Source of the DNA: Certhia americana
Taxonomy: Eukaryota; Chordata; Aves; Passeriformes; Certhiidae
DNA: 64,000 nucleotides
Direction of reading: 5' to 3'
Assembly (NCBI GenBank): GCA_018697195.1
Contig: CM031870.1
Span: 11,557,534-11,621,533 of the forward strand
Below are positions 23,533 through 37,784 of the stretch, piece after piece; within the stretch, counting starts at the first letter, position 1, and the number at the start of each line of letters is the position of its first letter. The notes under the pieces were generated by a model. That model was not told where the DNA came from. It ran no database searches and saw only the letters and a program-made list of their open reading frames with translations. The translations under genes and the position numbers were made by a program.

Positions 23533-26500
23533 CCCTTGCCAGCAAGAAAAGCCTGACTGAGAAAGCACCAGGGAGGCAAGAGGACTGATAAAAAATGCTT
23601 AATCCTCATTGTTTGGAGGTTCACCATTGCTACACCATAACAACGTGAGCAGCTAAGTTTAAATTTAAGGAACATCAGCAAGTGGCCCTAATTTTTTTGT
23701 TGCCATGCCTAATAAATTCTAAGACCTAAATTTATTATTTACTATATGTGATGATTAAAAATCCTTGTTGTGAACGAAGCAATTTCCTGCCTAAACTTAG
23801 GGTATCTCTCATCCCAGAATTTTTCTTTTCAAACAGATGAAATCTCTCACAGTTAATTACATGTGCTTACTTCAAATGTCAGGAACAAATGATTTCTATG
23901 TTACATCTTTCATCCAAATATATATAGATCATAATATTGTAATAAACTACTTCGTTTCCAGTGATGACTTTTAAATAATTTTAAAATATATTCTACAGTA
24001 TTTTTTCATTCATTCATGTGAAAAAACCCTCCAGATTATAACTTTTCCTATGAATCAAAAAATAGTTTTGCTGAAATTTATAGTTAGTTTGTTGGATTTT
24101 TTTTTCCTTTGTGGTGTATTTATAGACAATGATATACACTGTTCATAAATGGCACTATAAAAGCTAGTTACCAGCAACAGCTTAGAAAAATTTTTTTTAA
24201 AAAAAAAAATCTGTCCTATCTATTAGCTCTCACTTCAGAGCATTCTGCAGAAACTAAGAGAACATCAGTAGCATCTCATCCCAACTTCAATAAGCAGTAA
24301 GCATTGATTCCCAAATAAGTGTGTTTGGTTTAGAATTTTTTTTCTCACATGGAGGAGGAAAAAGCCATAAGCCAATGTTGCAGGATCTCCCATGATCATT
24401 TCATGGCAAGTTTTATGAAATGTCTCAAAGTCCCATAAGCAGGCATAAAAGCAAAAGAAGTACTAAGACAGATCCACATAAAAGAGAACAATTTTCCCAG
24501 AGACTCATCATGTATGATTTATCACACCAAACACAGATCTCTCGTGTGTGTTCTTTGTGAAATAGATTTGCTTAACTGCTCTGACAAACACCTGAAATTC
24601 AAGTAGTTCCAGTGGGCATACAAAATCAGAGAATCACCATTCACAATCAAGAGCTTGGTGACACCTTTCATTCCTAAATATTGAACTTTTCTTCATAGAA
24701 AAAAGCTAGAACCATCATCCTTATTCCCATCCTGTCACATTTGGGCATAATTCCTTGCTGTCTCTTACATTTCACAGTAAACTCTATAAATAGGTAAGGA
24801 TATCTGGACTTCCTGTCGTGTTTATCTGACTTCAATATATCTGATTACAAGTTCTCAAGATATTATTCAAAAATGTTTTGTTCTCCTACTCAATATTAAA
24901 TAAATGAAATTACAAAATACTTAATTTTGAATAGGACACTTTCACAGTCTTGAATTAGATTTTTACTCTGTCATTAAACATTTCATTGACGGTCAGAGAA
25001 GTATCTTCATTCACAAGCCAAATATATTAAAGAGGAACACACTCTTTAATTATTGATCCAAAATGGATAAACTACTATGTAGGACTCAGTGACTGGAGAC
25101 TGATGAAGATTGACTATGACTTCCACTAAACTAAAAAATAAAAAACAAAATCAACAACAAAATCAGTTAAAACAAAATCAGTTAAAACAAACTGAAAATC
25201 CACAGACCTAACTAGAAATGATTCCATAATACCTTAAACTTTACCTCCAACCTTCTCTGCAGCCTCCATGCTCCCCTTTAATTTTTTTCCTTCAGCAACT
25301 AGAAAGTTTCTTCAGAATTTAGTGGAGGTTCTGAGTCTGGAGAATACCTGAGTGTGCTCTAGGAAGTACCAATTTCAAAGCAGTATAAAGATGACCATAA
25401 AAATCTGGATGGTGCCCATTACAGCAGTGAGGAAGTTGATCATTCCACGGTTATCTTGGTCCTTCCTTGCAAGAACAAACCCTTCAGAATGGTCACTTGG
25501 TCATTAATAAATAAAGTATTTATTCTCCAATATACTGCCTGGTTCAATGGCTGTCCCAGCAGGGACTGCTGGCATTAACACATTCAGAATTCACATTGCT
25601 CCTCCTGCAAGCACAAGTTTTCCAGAAAGATTGTGTGGGATATCAGCACACTGTAAGTCAAAATGCAGCATTTAAAAAATAGTGCTCTTTCTGAATTAAA
25701 ATAGAATTTAAATGTCTACAAGAGATTAATAGATGTTGCAATGATTGCAAACTTATGTAGGTTTTTGTGAGACGTAGCATTTAGTTTTTTTTCTTTAAAG
25801 GTGTGGAAAATAAAAAATAATTCTAGTTTTCAGAAGACTTCTAAGAAAGGTTTCTGGCATACTGTCACCAATTCTAAGCTAAATACACTTCAAGCTTAAT
25901 TTAAATTTAAGCTGGGTCACATAGAATCTTATTTCAATTCACTTGCAAATTGTGTATTCTTTTATGTACCCATGATGACAAAAAACAGGGTACAGAAGAT
26001 GGGATGTTTTCATTCTTTTTGTTGTTGAACAGGATGTTCAAAGACTCTGTCAAATATTTTTGCTGGATGTGTTTAATCCTAGAGTTCTCAGACACAGCTT
26101 GTTGCCTTCTTTCCACTTCAACACATTTTCCTGATGTATTTATGAGGCTGAGACTAAACTAGGTCTGCTTGAAAAAAGTAAAACCTATTTTAACCTGGTT
26201 AGGCTGAATCCCTGTTAACCATTTCAAAGTTTTATGCTGTTGTAATAACCTGGACTGGCAAAGAGATGCATTATATACAACACATATCTAAAGAGAAAGC
26301 AGCACATTAAGATTTCATTACAAATATTGCCAATGTTTATAAGGATCAGCTTACAAATGTATTTTGCTACTAAGACACTGCAAGAAATGGTGGCAGTATG
26401 AAAGAGAGGACCAGTACCCCAGAGCCACTGCCCTGAATGCAGCTCAGGTCTTGACACATGGTGTGGCAAACGTATTGAATGATCTGAATCTGGTTCTGCT

Positions 26501-28074
26501 CAGGAAATGGTTCTCTCTCTTTCATACCAAACCACCAACACTGATGCTGGCAGGTGCTGCAATCTCAGAAATGCAGCTGAGAAATGAATCAAAATGGCTA
26601 AGCCCACCATTCAAACTGAGGGGAGAATGTGTCTCCATCACTGGACCATTCCACTTGTTTGGTATTTCTGCACCCTGGAAGGCATTTTGGAGATGAAATT
26701 TAAGGACACAGCTGCAAATTTCATATTAATATAAAGTTGGTGAAATTGGAGATGCATCAGGTACCAGAGAAATAAATAACTATTGGAAAGAGCTCCAAAA
26801 TATCTTTATGAAGAGATTTTCTTGTTAAGAAAATGGAAGATAATGGAGGCAAAAACAAGGGGCTCAGAATTGCAGCTTTTAACAGTTTGAAACATTTCAG
26901 ACTTAATAGGCTAGAATTTCCTCAGACGATTGGAATTAAGTCCCTAAATACTTCATTTCCAAAGACAAAGTAGAAAAAAAAAAAGTAAAATTTGTATGAC
27001 AATGTTATTGAACTACACAACGTGCACTACTTCAACTATAGCTGAATTTGGAGTGAGAGGAATGAGGAGTGAGAAATTTGGACTCTTACAGCTGGACAAG
27101 GCATCACCTGAGGACAGGTCCAAAATCAGTGTTCCTTGATGCAAAGGACTGGTGTGCATATAACAAGCAGGAAGAGGAAAAATGCTCAAAAAGAGAAATA
27201 GAAACTACCAGGCAAAGATTCAGGTTTGTAGGTGGCAAGAGTACCATTGCATTTCTTTGCTTTATTTTTCAAATAATCATATTGTCTTTAACTTTAAAAT
27301 GTGAAAATGGGGAAAAGTTTTTAAAAGTTTAAATCATGAAATCTTTTCTTTCCTCACAACTGAAAAACCTGCACACAACAATGACAAGTGAACCTGCTTC
27401 TCAAATAGTGTTCTCTTATAGAACACTGTATCACTAACTTAATATTTCATTGAAATAATTATACACATGATTTAAGTGCTGCCTTTAAAAGATGTCCTTT
27501 TATCATGGCAGGCTTCTGCAAATGTTATAAAGAGCAGCTTCTTTACAAGAAGAACACGAGTGAAGCATTTTCTGGTTCAGATTTCTGTAGGACTTTGTTT
27601 TGCACGCTGTTTTTTCCCAGCCTCTGAATTCTCATCAAGCCTATTCTACCATTTATGGGAAGAGCACGAGAAAATCTCTTCAATGACAATTGAAGTACGC
27701 TACATTTACTCCATTTCACAGCAAACCAGAAAAAAAAAATTAAAAATCCACTTATTACTCAACTTTCACTAGACCTGAAATGATTGAATTCAGAGGTAGT
27801 TCCCACAGTGATGTGAGGTCTGTCAGAGCCAGGGGAGTGCATTTGCCTTCCCTGCACTGCCTCTCACCTCCCTGCCCTTCATCCCACGGGGTTTAGGAGC
27901 CTGCAGCTCCCAGCAGCCTGTCCCACTCCTCTGCTTCAGGAGGAACACCAAAGCCAGCTTGGAAAAATAGGTGCTGTGCCCACTCCTCAACCAAACCAAA
28001 AAGGACAGTCCCCAGATAATCACTGCCCTAGAGTATGCACCAGTTTTGCTGAGAAGCATTAATTTTGAAAAATT
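23533..28074. other. AT-rich non-coding DNA
   Basis: I see no gene, RNA or recognisable transposon. A 15-bp unit (ACAAAATCAGTTAAA) is tandemly repeated 2.3 times at 25157-25192. The plus-strand open frame at 26364-26696 (110 codons) has no domain. A GC-richer patch lies at 27820-27960. Confidence 0.5.
25157..25192 (+). repeat. 15-bp short tandem repeat
   Basis: The unit ACAAAATCAGTTAAA occurs at 25157-25171 and 25172-25186 without change, followed by a partial third copy. It is a small A-rich microrepeat of no evident function. Confidence 0.9.
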
Positions 28075-28190
28075 AAATCATGTTATATCCATTTCAAATA
28101 TGGGAAATGAAGCATGGAGAGGTTTAGGTTTTATGATTTGTCAAGGCCACACAGCTCCTCAGGGGCATGGGAAAGTAGGATCCAGTAATA
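28075..28190 (-). mobile_element. MIR SINE, antisense
   Basis: Read on the minus strand, this follows the conserved core and 3' part of the ancient MIR SINE. From 28190 down to 28075 there is a decayed 'TGGATCCTACTTTCCCATGC' block, then the AGCTGTGTGGCCTTG core (complement of 28145-28156). Next come a CCTAAACCTCTCCATGC block that matches the 'TTAACCTCTCTGTGCCTCA' zone, and a CATTTCCC...TGAAATGGATATAA block that matches the 'TTTCCTCATCTGTAAAATGG' zone. MIRs are tRNA-derived SINEs that stopped moving before or early in amniote radiation, and only low numbers survive in birds. The tRNA-related head and the 3' LINE2-like end are missing. It has no coding capacity; some MIR cores have been co-opted as enhancers. 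Confidence 0.8.
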
Positions 28191-30129
28191 CTCATTTATA
28201 GACAGGAACTGAAATTCTTTTTTTTTTACATTTGACAATTCATACAAGCAACATTAGCATTCTAAAATGTTCAAACCTAAGCATTCTACATATCAAAGAA
28301 CAGAATTTCAAAAGTTATTAAAAACATTTTAAAACAGGCTGACTTGTGAATGCTATTTTTAGCTTCCCAAGGTTTTTACCCCTGTAGGACTTTCTCTGGC
28401 AGTTCTGAAATCCTAAACAAGATTTCTAATATAGTAATTCTAATCTCAATGTCCACTTTGTGTAAAGTTGTGTGCCACTCACACGACAGAAATAAAGCCA
28501 TTTTTATTTTGTATTTCTGCTGTAGAAAAATGTGGAAATATATTATTTGAATATATCTATATTATTTCCATCACTTTAAAGAAAGGCTATTCTTGATCAT
28601 AAAGGCATGGAATAAGATGAATTCTAGAACTTTCAGACTGTTTTGGGAACTGATCACAGCCCTGCCTATAACACATCCCTGTCTCTTCTCCTTGAAGAAA
28701 CAGATTATATTGGTTACTGACAACATGCCTGTTGTCAAGCTCCTTTTATGGCTCCTGGAGTGCTCTGAAAATTAAAATTCTGCTCATTGAACTTTTCTTT
28801 CTATTTTTACACATACTCCAAACACATTGCTCTCTATCTCCACAGAGAAAATTTTATCTTACACACAACCAGGTTAAGAACTTTCCCCAGTGAAAGCTCA
28901 GAAATACACACCAATTTATTCACATCAGACTCAGCTCAGTACTCCTTTCCATTCAACTTCATGTCCTTAGTATGTCAACTTAAATAGTTCTAGGGAATAT
29001 AATAGAATAGAACCAGATTTAGATCACTCAGCATAGTCCTTAAAACCATATTCTGGACTGTCTGAATAAAGAAATATGGTCATCTGTAAAAACTTCTGTG
29101 GGTTAGTATTTCAAAGCAGCAAAGTCACAGGAATGGATATTCAAAATTTTCATTTTCCTCATCTTCCCCACCCCAGAACCATAAGCTACAGCCAGCAGAT
29201 GAGAGTAAAAAGAGCAAAAAAAGATGCCCTCAGCCTCTACGAGTTTCTGGAAGTACATCCTCTTTAGTATGTTCATGCTCCATGTCAAACATCCCCTTAT
29301 AAAAGAATTTCATACCATGTATTGCATTCAAAATTGCAAATATAAAGTATCTGCTAACACTTAATGGCCTCTAGGTATAATCAGCATAAAACAAGCATAA
29401 AAGGGACTCAAAATGAATACAGAATGTTTAAACCAAATGTGATGGAACCTCATGGGGAATTCTGCCGCACATGCTGTCCTTTCTTCTAGGAGGTCCTTCA
29501 CTGTCCTTGTAGGGGGTACAGCAAAATGATGTGGGAGAGAAAAGAAACCTAAGCAGTGTGATCCTGCAGCAGTGTTTAACCACAGCTTCAATGAAGCCAG
29601 CTTTGATCACTTCTGAGGGAAAAGCAACGACCTGTCCTTTAAGGAGAGCGTTTCCTCTTTTGATCTGAACATTGTGCTCATTTAAACTGAGTTCCAAGTG
29701 TTAGTGTCTTATTTAATACTTATAAAAATATCATATAAACAGCTAAAAATTCATGACACTCACAAATCCCACCCCAGTTACTTTATATTGTAGCTGTGTT
29801 CAGTTGGCAGCTTTGAAAGATGCCAGAGGTAGGTTCTAATGTACTACAAAATCTGCAGTAGAAAGTAGCAAGTACTGTATAGATCAGCTGAATAAAACCA
29901 AAATATTTATCTATTATTAACACTCGAATAGCACATCTGCCAAGGCAAAAGCACGAGTGCTCAATTGTCATTTCTGCCCTTTGGCCCAGGGTATTAAATA
30001 TCCATGTTAATGATAGATAGGTAGGATATACAGCTATCTCTGAATGCCTAAAAGCAGAGGCTGTAGTGGAATCATTCACAGCAAATCTTTTCTCAGTTAT
30101 GGAAGATAATGACACTCTCAATTGAGATA

Positions 30130-30170
30130 GATATATATGTATATATGTATATATATACACACACACACAT
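30130..30170 (+). repeat. Compound TA/CA microsatellite
   Basis: The repeat is of the form (TA)n with two TGTA interruptions, running into (AC)5-6. It is a potential length polymorphism. No regulatory role is evident. Confidence 0.93.
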
Positions 30171-33100
30171 TACGATCTGGAGTAAAATCTGCCTATTTAT
30201 GTCAATTCAACTCATTCCCTGTTGATAAGAATAATTTTAGTTTTTGCAGACCTCAGGTAAAATTCCAGTAAAAATAAATTGACTCATCCTCCTCAGAAGG
30301 CAAGACAAAAGACACCCTCCTGTACAAGATTTGGGACAATTAAAAATAATGATCACTGATATTAAAGTTAGATAATCCTAAAAATAAATTTATCCTTAAA
30401 AATTCATTTACTATTTCGTGACCTACTACTATTACAAATAATGTGACAGACATTAGGATTTTAGATAATGATTCAGATTTTCCTAAAATTCACCATCTTG
30501 AGACATCTGGGGCTTGTTCCAGCTATGAATAAGAAGATTCAGATTCCAAAATCAGACTGTAAACTGAAAATATTTCTGAATTTTTCCATTGTTTGGGTGC
30601 AAGGCTGTACTTTGCATTCACCCCAGCCTAAAATCTCCAAATTGATCTGTACAGAAGACATGATGCTTTTCTTTCTTTTAGGCATGGATACAGCACTATT
30701 ACATTTAGATCTAAATCCCAGATACAATTTAAGTGATTCTATAATTCGAAGTGCTGGGAAGATGCCAAATAAATTTATCCTAATTATTTTAAGAACAGAT
30801 GAAAATGTTATTAAAGTTACACTTAAATTATAACTTATTTCTCATTTTCACTAGGTTAAACTCATAATTTTTAGTCTGCATCTACTTAAGATAGAACAAC
30901 TCCCGTATGACATGCCACAAACCAGAGCTTGCTTTCTCCTACACCAACTCCTTGTCATCTTAAGGTTGCCACCTGGAAATTAAATCTTAGAATCCTTAAT
31001 TTGTACCATTTCCAAGCTTTTCCCCACATGAGAGCTACTAAGAATTATTCTCTTTCCCACTTAGCCTCCTTTACATTTTCTATAATGAGCCAGGGATTTA
31101 TTTCAATATGCAAAAGATTAGTCTTTTAAATTTGTTAGTTCTTAAAAATTCAGCACTACTTGAAGTAAGTTCCTTCATAAATTCACGTGGATGTGATTTT
31201 TTTCTTTTTAGTAGTAATTACCTGTTGTTCGATCTGTCATATCTGATATTCTAACACTTCTAAACAAGCAAGACTCTTTAACATCAGACAATCTAAAACT
31301 CATATCTGTAACATAAATTACATTCCCTGACCTGCTGAAACCATTTATTGCACCTCTGCTATTTGCTATCAATTTGGGGGCTAAATAAAGAAGACACACT
31401 TCCCCAGTCTTGTATTTGACTGGTATCAGCAACAAATTAAATGGCTCTTTTGTACTAAAAGATCTAAAAGAGTTTAAACCCCATTTTTTGAAATCTCTGA
31501 ACACTGAAAAAATAACAAAACAAAAGGTCTTACCTACCACAATTCAATAAAGAGAGCACAGCATTACTATGTAGCCATTTCCACATCTCAGGACATGTTT
31601 CCAGTATTAGCATGCATTAAATAACAACAAAACAAACAAGTTATTTTGCAATTTCAAACCTGTTCCCAGTGTGAATTTCTGAGGAAAAGTTTAATCTCTT
31701 CATAGCTGTCTTAACAATACCATGGCCAAAAGGGGAAGGTATGTCAAAGCAAAAGCCACAAGATGGAATAAATATAAGGAAGATGAAATGTTTAATTCAT
31801 CCCCTAAATTGTTCTAAAATTTCAAGATGGCTAAAAAGACTGTAAAATCAGGTTAAACACAGTTTAAATGCAATTAATTGCCTTAGGCTCTGTTATCCTT
31901 CTAATCTAGGGAAGATTGATCTCACATTTGATCAGGAAGAACAGTTTAGAAGTATGGTAATTTTAGAAAACCTGTACCTTGCTGGGTACCTGTACTTTGG
32001 GTGACTTTGATTCTGGAAAATTGCAGATTTCACTGTTAGCAAATTTGTAACACTCCTGGAACAACTTCAGGACTGAGAGTACTTCAATACCAGTACCAGA
32101 AGGAAGCAAATTTAACCCTAAGTAATGAAAGGAGAAAACCTTGCCACCTCTCCCCTGTCACCCTCAGTGTTACAGAATGCAGAACAGTAGCATCTTGCTA
32201 CATCAAAAAAGGGTAAAATACTTGAGGCACTTAGCCTGCTGGCAAATTATGCTTGGGGATTTCTAGATGAATGACTTGTGTCTATGTTTACAGCCTTTCA
32301 GCAGAGTGCTCACTGTTTACTCTGGAATTAATCCAGGTCCATAAAACTAGTGATACATCAATGTAACAGATGTGCTTAAGAGACTCTGCATTATAAGAAG
32401 ATCTGTTTTAGTTACAAAATCTCAATAACCAGTTTAAAATGATTTTGACAATCCTAGTCTGTAATTTATCAGCACCTACTGTACTAATTCCTGTTAGTGG
32501 ATTGGTAATCTCTGGTTCTAAGGACTTCATAATTTCATTCCTTTCCTTGTCTTTTAAAAGTATTTAAACTAATAAAGGTTACAGTGCTGGAGAAAAATGT
32601 CCTGTTCCTTGACATAAGTCTAAATTATTCCTGTAGTATCACTATGTCAAAAAATAGCTTAATTTGTGTGGATCTCATATTTACAAAATACTGGAATGTA
32701 AACAAAGTTCCTTGATCTTCAGGACAAGGATGGAACCCAAAGCAATGCTAATGCTGCTCTCTAAAGGACCAACACAGCAAATAAAATGCAGGTGTTGTTT
32801 AACAACTGTTTATGTATTTGGCTTTAGAGGCTTTATTAAGAGGTCGCTGTCATTATTTACTTTTCCAATCAATATGTGACTTGCTTGCAATTTAACTAGG
32901 AATACTTGAGTTTAAAGTTTCTGAAACATGTCAGAGCTCTTTCAGAGAAGGCTGTATGAACAGCCACATGTTAAACACACACAAAAAATCTATTTTAGAA
33001 TGCTTTTTCTTCTTTTTTCTTTGATGCTCTCTATTGTGAAACTTTTATAATGTTGATCATAGAGAACTTCTTTCCTCAAAGCTAATAAAATCATTGAACT

Positions 33101-34580
33101 GACAGCAGAAGTTAGAACTCTAGTGTCCTAAAGAGGGCACTGACAGTTTTTTGCTCTCCAGTTTGAAAGGTCTCTGTGTGTGAACTTCTGTCCCAGCCAG
33201 CAAAGGCCCTGAGTGCATTTTTCATCCATGTAAGTTTGGGGGCTTGCCATGCAAACAGGTCTCCACATACAGCTCAGTAACGTTACACACACGTTGTCTT
33301 AGCTTACATTCATTTTTAAATGGTACAGGTAGGAACACTGCAGGTTTTGTTAAGTGAAGTAACAACGTGTCAGATGGAAGCAAGTCTCCCATAAAACAGC
33401 ATGATCTGGGCTTTCCCAAGCCATTAGTCTGTTTTTGACCAGAATCTAAATTTTAAGCATGATAAAACCTGAGGATACCTAAGCCCTTAATGTAAATACA
33501 TGCATTTTGAAATTATACATATTTGTATTGAGTGGTCACGCTGTGCTGTGACTCCAAATATAATATTCCTGAAATGCCTTTACAAAGCCAGCTGGAAACC
33601 ATGACATTTCATCCATATTGTTATTTATATACATATTTACTGCTGCCACCTGCTTGTAACTTGGCTCCCACCATGAAGCAGTACGTTTCCCTTGTTTCAT
33701 TATACTTTGACATTTCACTAGAACTACAGAGTTGCCCATTTCTCAGTTTCCAATTGCTCTGCAGCCACTCTTGAATTATATTGGCTTAGTAATAGAATAA
33801 AGATCTTTCTCTGTGGTAGTACTAACCTCTCTATTCCGTACCCAGATGGTGCAAATCGCTGCTGGCACATATAACAATTCTAGCACAGCTTCTGCTGCCT
33901 AAATGAACCCCCATAAACCCCACAGAGCTAGATTAGATTAGGGAATTGGGAGGTGAGGAGGAAGGCTGGCCAGTGGGCTTGGCTGAAGGAGAGAAGGATT
34001 TGGTACAGACTGTGTGTGGCTGTGATGGAGCACAGTGCACTCTTATACTGTAATGCACAGTGAGCCTGTTCCCAGGGAAGAAAGCAAAATTAGCTAACAA
34101 AGTTAATAAACTTAATTTCATCATCAATACCACAACATCCATTTTTAGTATAATTCAGATAACTGAGTTATTTGAAAGCCCTGATGCCTCACAAAAAGGT
34201 CACTTTCCAAGGAATAGTGCTGGAAAGAGCAGCCACCAGGGGACATTCAGACTGCTGGAGTTAACCTTTGTTCTTGTTTCACTGACCATCCAATGCATGG
34301 ACCAGCTCTGACACTTCTGAAGAAGGCTGATCACCCCCATGCATACCCTCAAACATTTAAAAACACATCTGAATTTCCAGCTCCTCTTTGCATATCCCAG
34401 GAGGCAGCCAAGCATGGTGTGATAGGACTGAGGGAAGAGGCCCTGGGAGAACACTGAACCAGGCTGCTCTGGAGAACAATTCACTCTGGGCCAGTCTGCT
34501 TGACAGACAAAAATGTTTCTGTGCTGTCAGCCCAAGAGTTTGTCAGGAGCCATTTTAAATGTACAAATGGAAATCTACAG

Positions 34581-34604
34581 CATGTAAATGGAAATCTTTA
34601 CATG
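34581..34604. repeat. Short perfect hairpin
   Basis: CATGTAAA at 34581-34588 pairs with TTTACATG at 34597-34604 around an 8-base loop. The loop contains the second copy of an AAATGGAAATCT direct repeat, the first copy being just upstream. It is too short for a microRNA precursor. Confidence 0.8.
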
Positions 34605-37600
34605 TGATGTGAATCTTTCATGACTTCATCAAAGTTATACTGCTTTACATTAAATACAGGCTAAGAGGACACAAAACACAACCTAGCATACACGTATATA
34701 ATTAATTTTAAGGAAAATCCTCTAGGTATTCACTATTTAAAAGACACTAAAATTGATGGAAAATACATATGAAAGAAAGATAACCAATTTAATTTGCATA
34801 AGCCATAAAAAGCCTATTTAACATGTTTCTAAGAAAGCATCTGCTCTACCTATTTGTAAACCCTGTCCCTATGAGGAGAACAAAGGAAGCCTTCTTGTGT
34901 AGTTGAAAGGCCACCAGTTACAAAATTACTGCAGTAAGGGACAAAAAGAAGGAATGTACTGTAATTTTTCCAGCCTCTAAATTGACATGGTAATGGTAAG
35001 TTTTTCCTGCTGATTGAAAAGAAACTTCATTAAAAAACCCAAAACCCAAGCTCACTTAGTGTTTAGAGAGAAAAATGATGCCTCAGGATGCACCTCTACA
35101 TGAAACATAATGCAGTGACTAAGTGAAAAACTTTTTTTTTATTGTCAAAATTAATTTAGGACTTTACTAAAGATTAGAAGTACCCGTGAAGCACTAATTT
35201 TTTTCTGCTGTCCTGATAACAACCAGAGCTCAAGACAGAACAGGAAACAGCAAAGACTGGTCATTTCTCACAAGGTACAGGCAAGAAAACAAACCACAGA
35301 AAACACAACTGATTGAAGAAAACAATCTTCAGTTTGCAAGCCTCATTTGTGCCTTAGCTGGGAATGAACAAATTTATTCATTCAGCCTCAAAATAAAGGC
35401 CAAATTTAAAAGCACAGCTTAGTTAGTAGCTTCTGTTGAGGCCTTGCATCAAAAAGTAAATTTATTTTTACAAGCCAATCATCAGTTCTTCTGAGAATTC
35501 GGTTTTATAAAAACTGCCAAGTGAGACAAGAGGACTTGATTTTGCTGCTGAAGTTGATCAGGTACACTCCAGCTCATCAGTGACAAAACCTTCCCACACA
35601 TCCTTCCTGATGAAACCCCAGCTCCTGGAAGGAGAAACCAGCTCACAATCTGCCCCAAAGTGATCCCCATAGATCTCCCAGGAAATACACAAACCCTCAG
35701 GAAGCTCCTGACCCAGTCAGGAGATGGAAACTTGTCTGCCAAGCACTCAAAGGCACTGCTGAAGGCAGGGGGAACCTCTCCCGCTCTTATTAGGAATACA
35801 AGAATGTAAAATTGAGCAACAACACAACTGAAATATGCAGACCATCAAAGCTGCTTCTCTTTTAATCAACCCCTCCAAAAGTAGGTCTAATGGGAATGAA
35901 GTATTATTTTCCCTTGAAGTGTGGCTCCAGTCCCTGTCCTTCAGAGCAGCTGACATGGTGCTCCCCAGAGAATGTGGGAATGCTTCCATGTGCTTGTCAT
36001 CCTACTCTTTGGGTTGTCTGGGAGCAGCACTTAAAATTCACCGAGAAAAATCACATTAATCAAAATTAGCAACAGAAGCTGATTATTTTAGTCTTCTTCA
36101 GAGATGACCTAACCAGCAGAAAACCTGGCTTCAAGTTTTTCTTTTATCTAGAAGAATTTTCTTGTGTCTTTGAAGAGTGTTAAATGCTTTTCCTTTCTCT
36201 CCCTGCTGTTCTGCTTTTGAGCCAGAGAAAATTTAAGGAACTTTATTCGCATGAAGCTTTTCAAACATTGATTTGGAGACATAGCTAAAATTCTAAATTT
36301 TAAAACAAAGGGCAGACTTTCTCTTCAGTCAAAGTAGTTATATTATTCATCTGAATCAATAAAATAGCATTTTTCACACACCTCTTAAATTCTGTTCCTG
36401 TTTCTAGAACTGCATATCTGTGGCAAATTCAGCAGAAATTGTTTGGTTTAATTTCTAGCCATAAGAAAAACAAACGAAGACACAGCAGGAGGCAAAGAGG
36501 GAAGAGATAAAATAGGTTGAAGACTTGCAAAGTACTCAGGATATCTGAAGAACAGTTAAGCAGTGTAATGTGACTTATTATAATAATGGAAAAAATAGGT
36601 TTGGAAGTCTGCTATTTGACTTAGCTTTAAAATGCAATGGTGAGAGCAGAAGTTATACACCATTTACTAAAACCCTACAGTGAAATATTTCAACTCTTTA
36701 TACATATTTCATGAAACAAAGTTCACTAAAACCTTGATATGAAAAATTCTGGCGTGCTCTGATATTACACAGAGAAAACACAAGATATTGCTAAAACTGG
36801 AATGAAATTTGAAATTTTGATTCAGATGCTCATCATCTCATTTGATTCACAGAACTGTCAATTCTAGTTGGTGCCACACCAGAGATCTTGTAAGGAGGTC
36901 ACTTTACCTGCATTGATACAGTATCTACAAATATTAAAGTTTGTTTTAGTTAAGAACAGCATTTACAAGTATACTGACTCATTTTCTCTCCTGTAATACC
37001 ACACGTTTGTGCTACCACATTCCGAGATCCTCCCCACTACTTTTGACAAGCCATTTTAGCCATTCTGTGCAGCTTTTGCTCATGTTAACATACTATTTCC
37101 TCATCCTATTTACCTTTCAAAGAACAAGTATTAGAAAAAGAAATAAGTAAGAATTAGATTAGGAGAAAAAAGAAACAAAAACAACAAATGCATGGGAGAA
37201 ATAAGAAGCAGCAGCAGGCAAAATAAGAGAGGATGAAATTAAAACACAGAAAAAGAAAATGTTGTGCATGACATAAAAATTCTTGGCCTGACTTCGCATT
37301 TCAATTAAATACCATGGAGACATGAATATATATTGAACAGGATAATCTTTGAATTACCTGGTGAATGCTTTCTACTATTTATACTTAAAAAAAAAAAGAG
37401 AAAATTGTAATGCAATTGCTAATCAGTTGTTCAACTTTATGGAGTAACGTAATTTTAAAATAATTATATCTTAGTTAAGTATTTTAATTTTTATTCCCAC
37501 AAGGGCCTTTACAAAACCCCAACAATATGTATTTATCTTCCTTCCACCACATAATTTTAAAGAAAATGGTACAAAAGACAAGTAGTCAAATTGCGAATGA

Positions 37601-37662
37601 GGAACAATGTAAGATGTTAATTGATCATAGAAACACCACTTTTCAAACAAGTTATCTTTTTC

Positions 37663-37678
37663 TAAAAGATATCTTTTA
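37663..37678. repeat. 16-bp perfect palindrome
   Basis: TAAAAGATATCTTTTA reads the same on both strands. It lies about 120 bp upstream of the GC-rich LTR-like block. No function is evident. Confidence 0.85.
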
Positions 37679-37784
37679 ACTAGTTAGTTTGACCAGCCCA
37701 CGGAAGTGAGCTGGCTGGCTTTGAAGTTAAATTGGAAAGTATTTCATCTGGAATATTATATTTCAAGGAAGACAGAGCCCCGGG

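Larger units (their letters stand above)
28191..37784. other. AT-rich non-coding DNA
   Basis: Over 9.5 kb I see no gene, RNA gene or clear transposon. Contents listed separately are the TA/CA microsatellite at 30130-30170, a hairpin at 34581-34604 and a palindrome at 37663-37678. The minus-strand frame at 29783-30166 (127 codons) runs through the microsatellite and has no domain. The patch 35480-36060 is slightly GC-richer and open on both strands, again without recognisable content. Confidence 0.5.

Noticed and set aside
23293..23568. Minus-strand frame with a repeated 14-residue peptide across the gap
   Set aside because: The repeat comes from a 42-bp minisatellite and the frame includes the N gap; it is not evidence of a repeat protein.
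26364..26696. 110-codon + strand open frame
   Set aside because: No recognisable domain; the patch could be an old repeat but I could not match one.
29783..30166. 127-codon minus-strand open frame
   Set aside because: Its start lies in the TA/CA microsatellite, which translates as an artificial tyrosine/isoleucine repeat.
34581..34604. MicroRNA precursor
   Set aside because: The 8-bp stem is far too short, and none of the familiar microRNA sequences I looked for was seen in the window.
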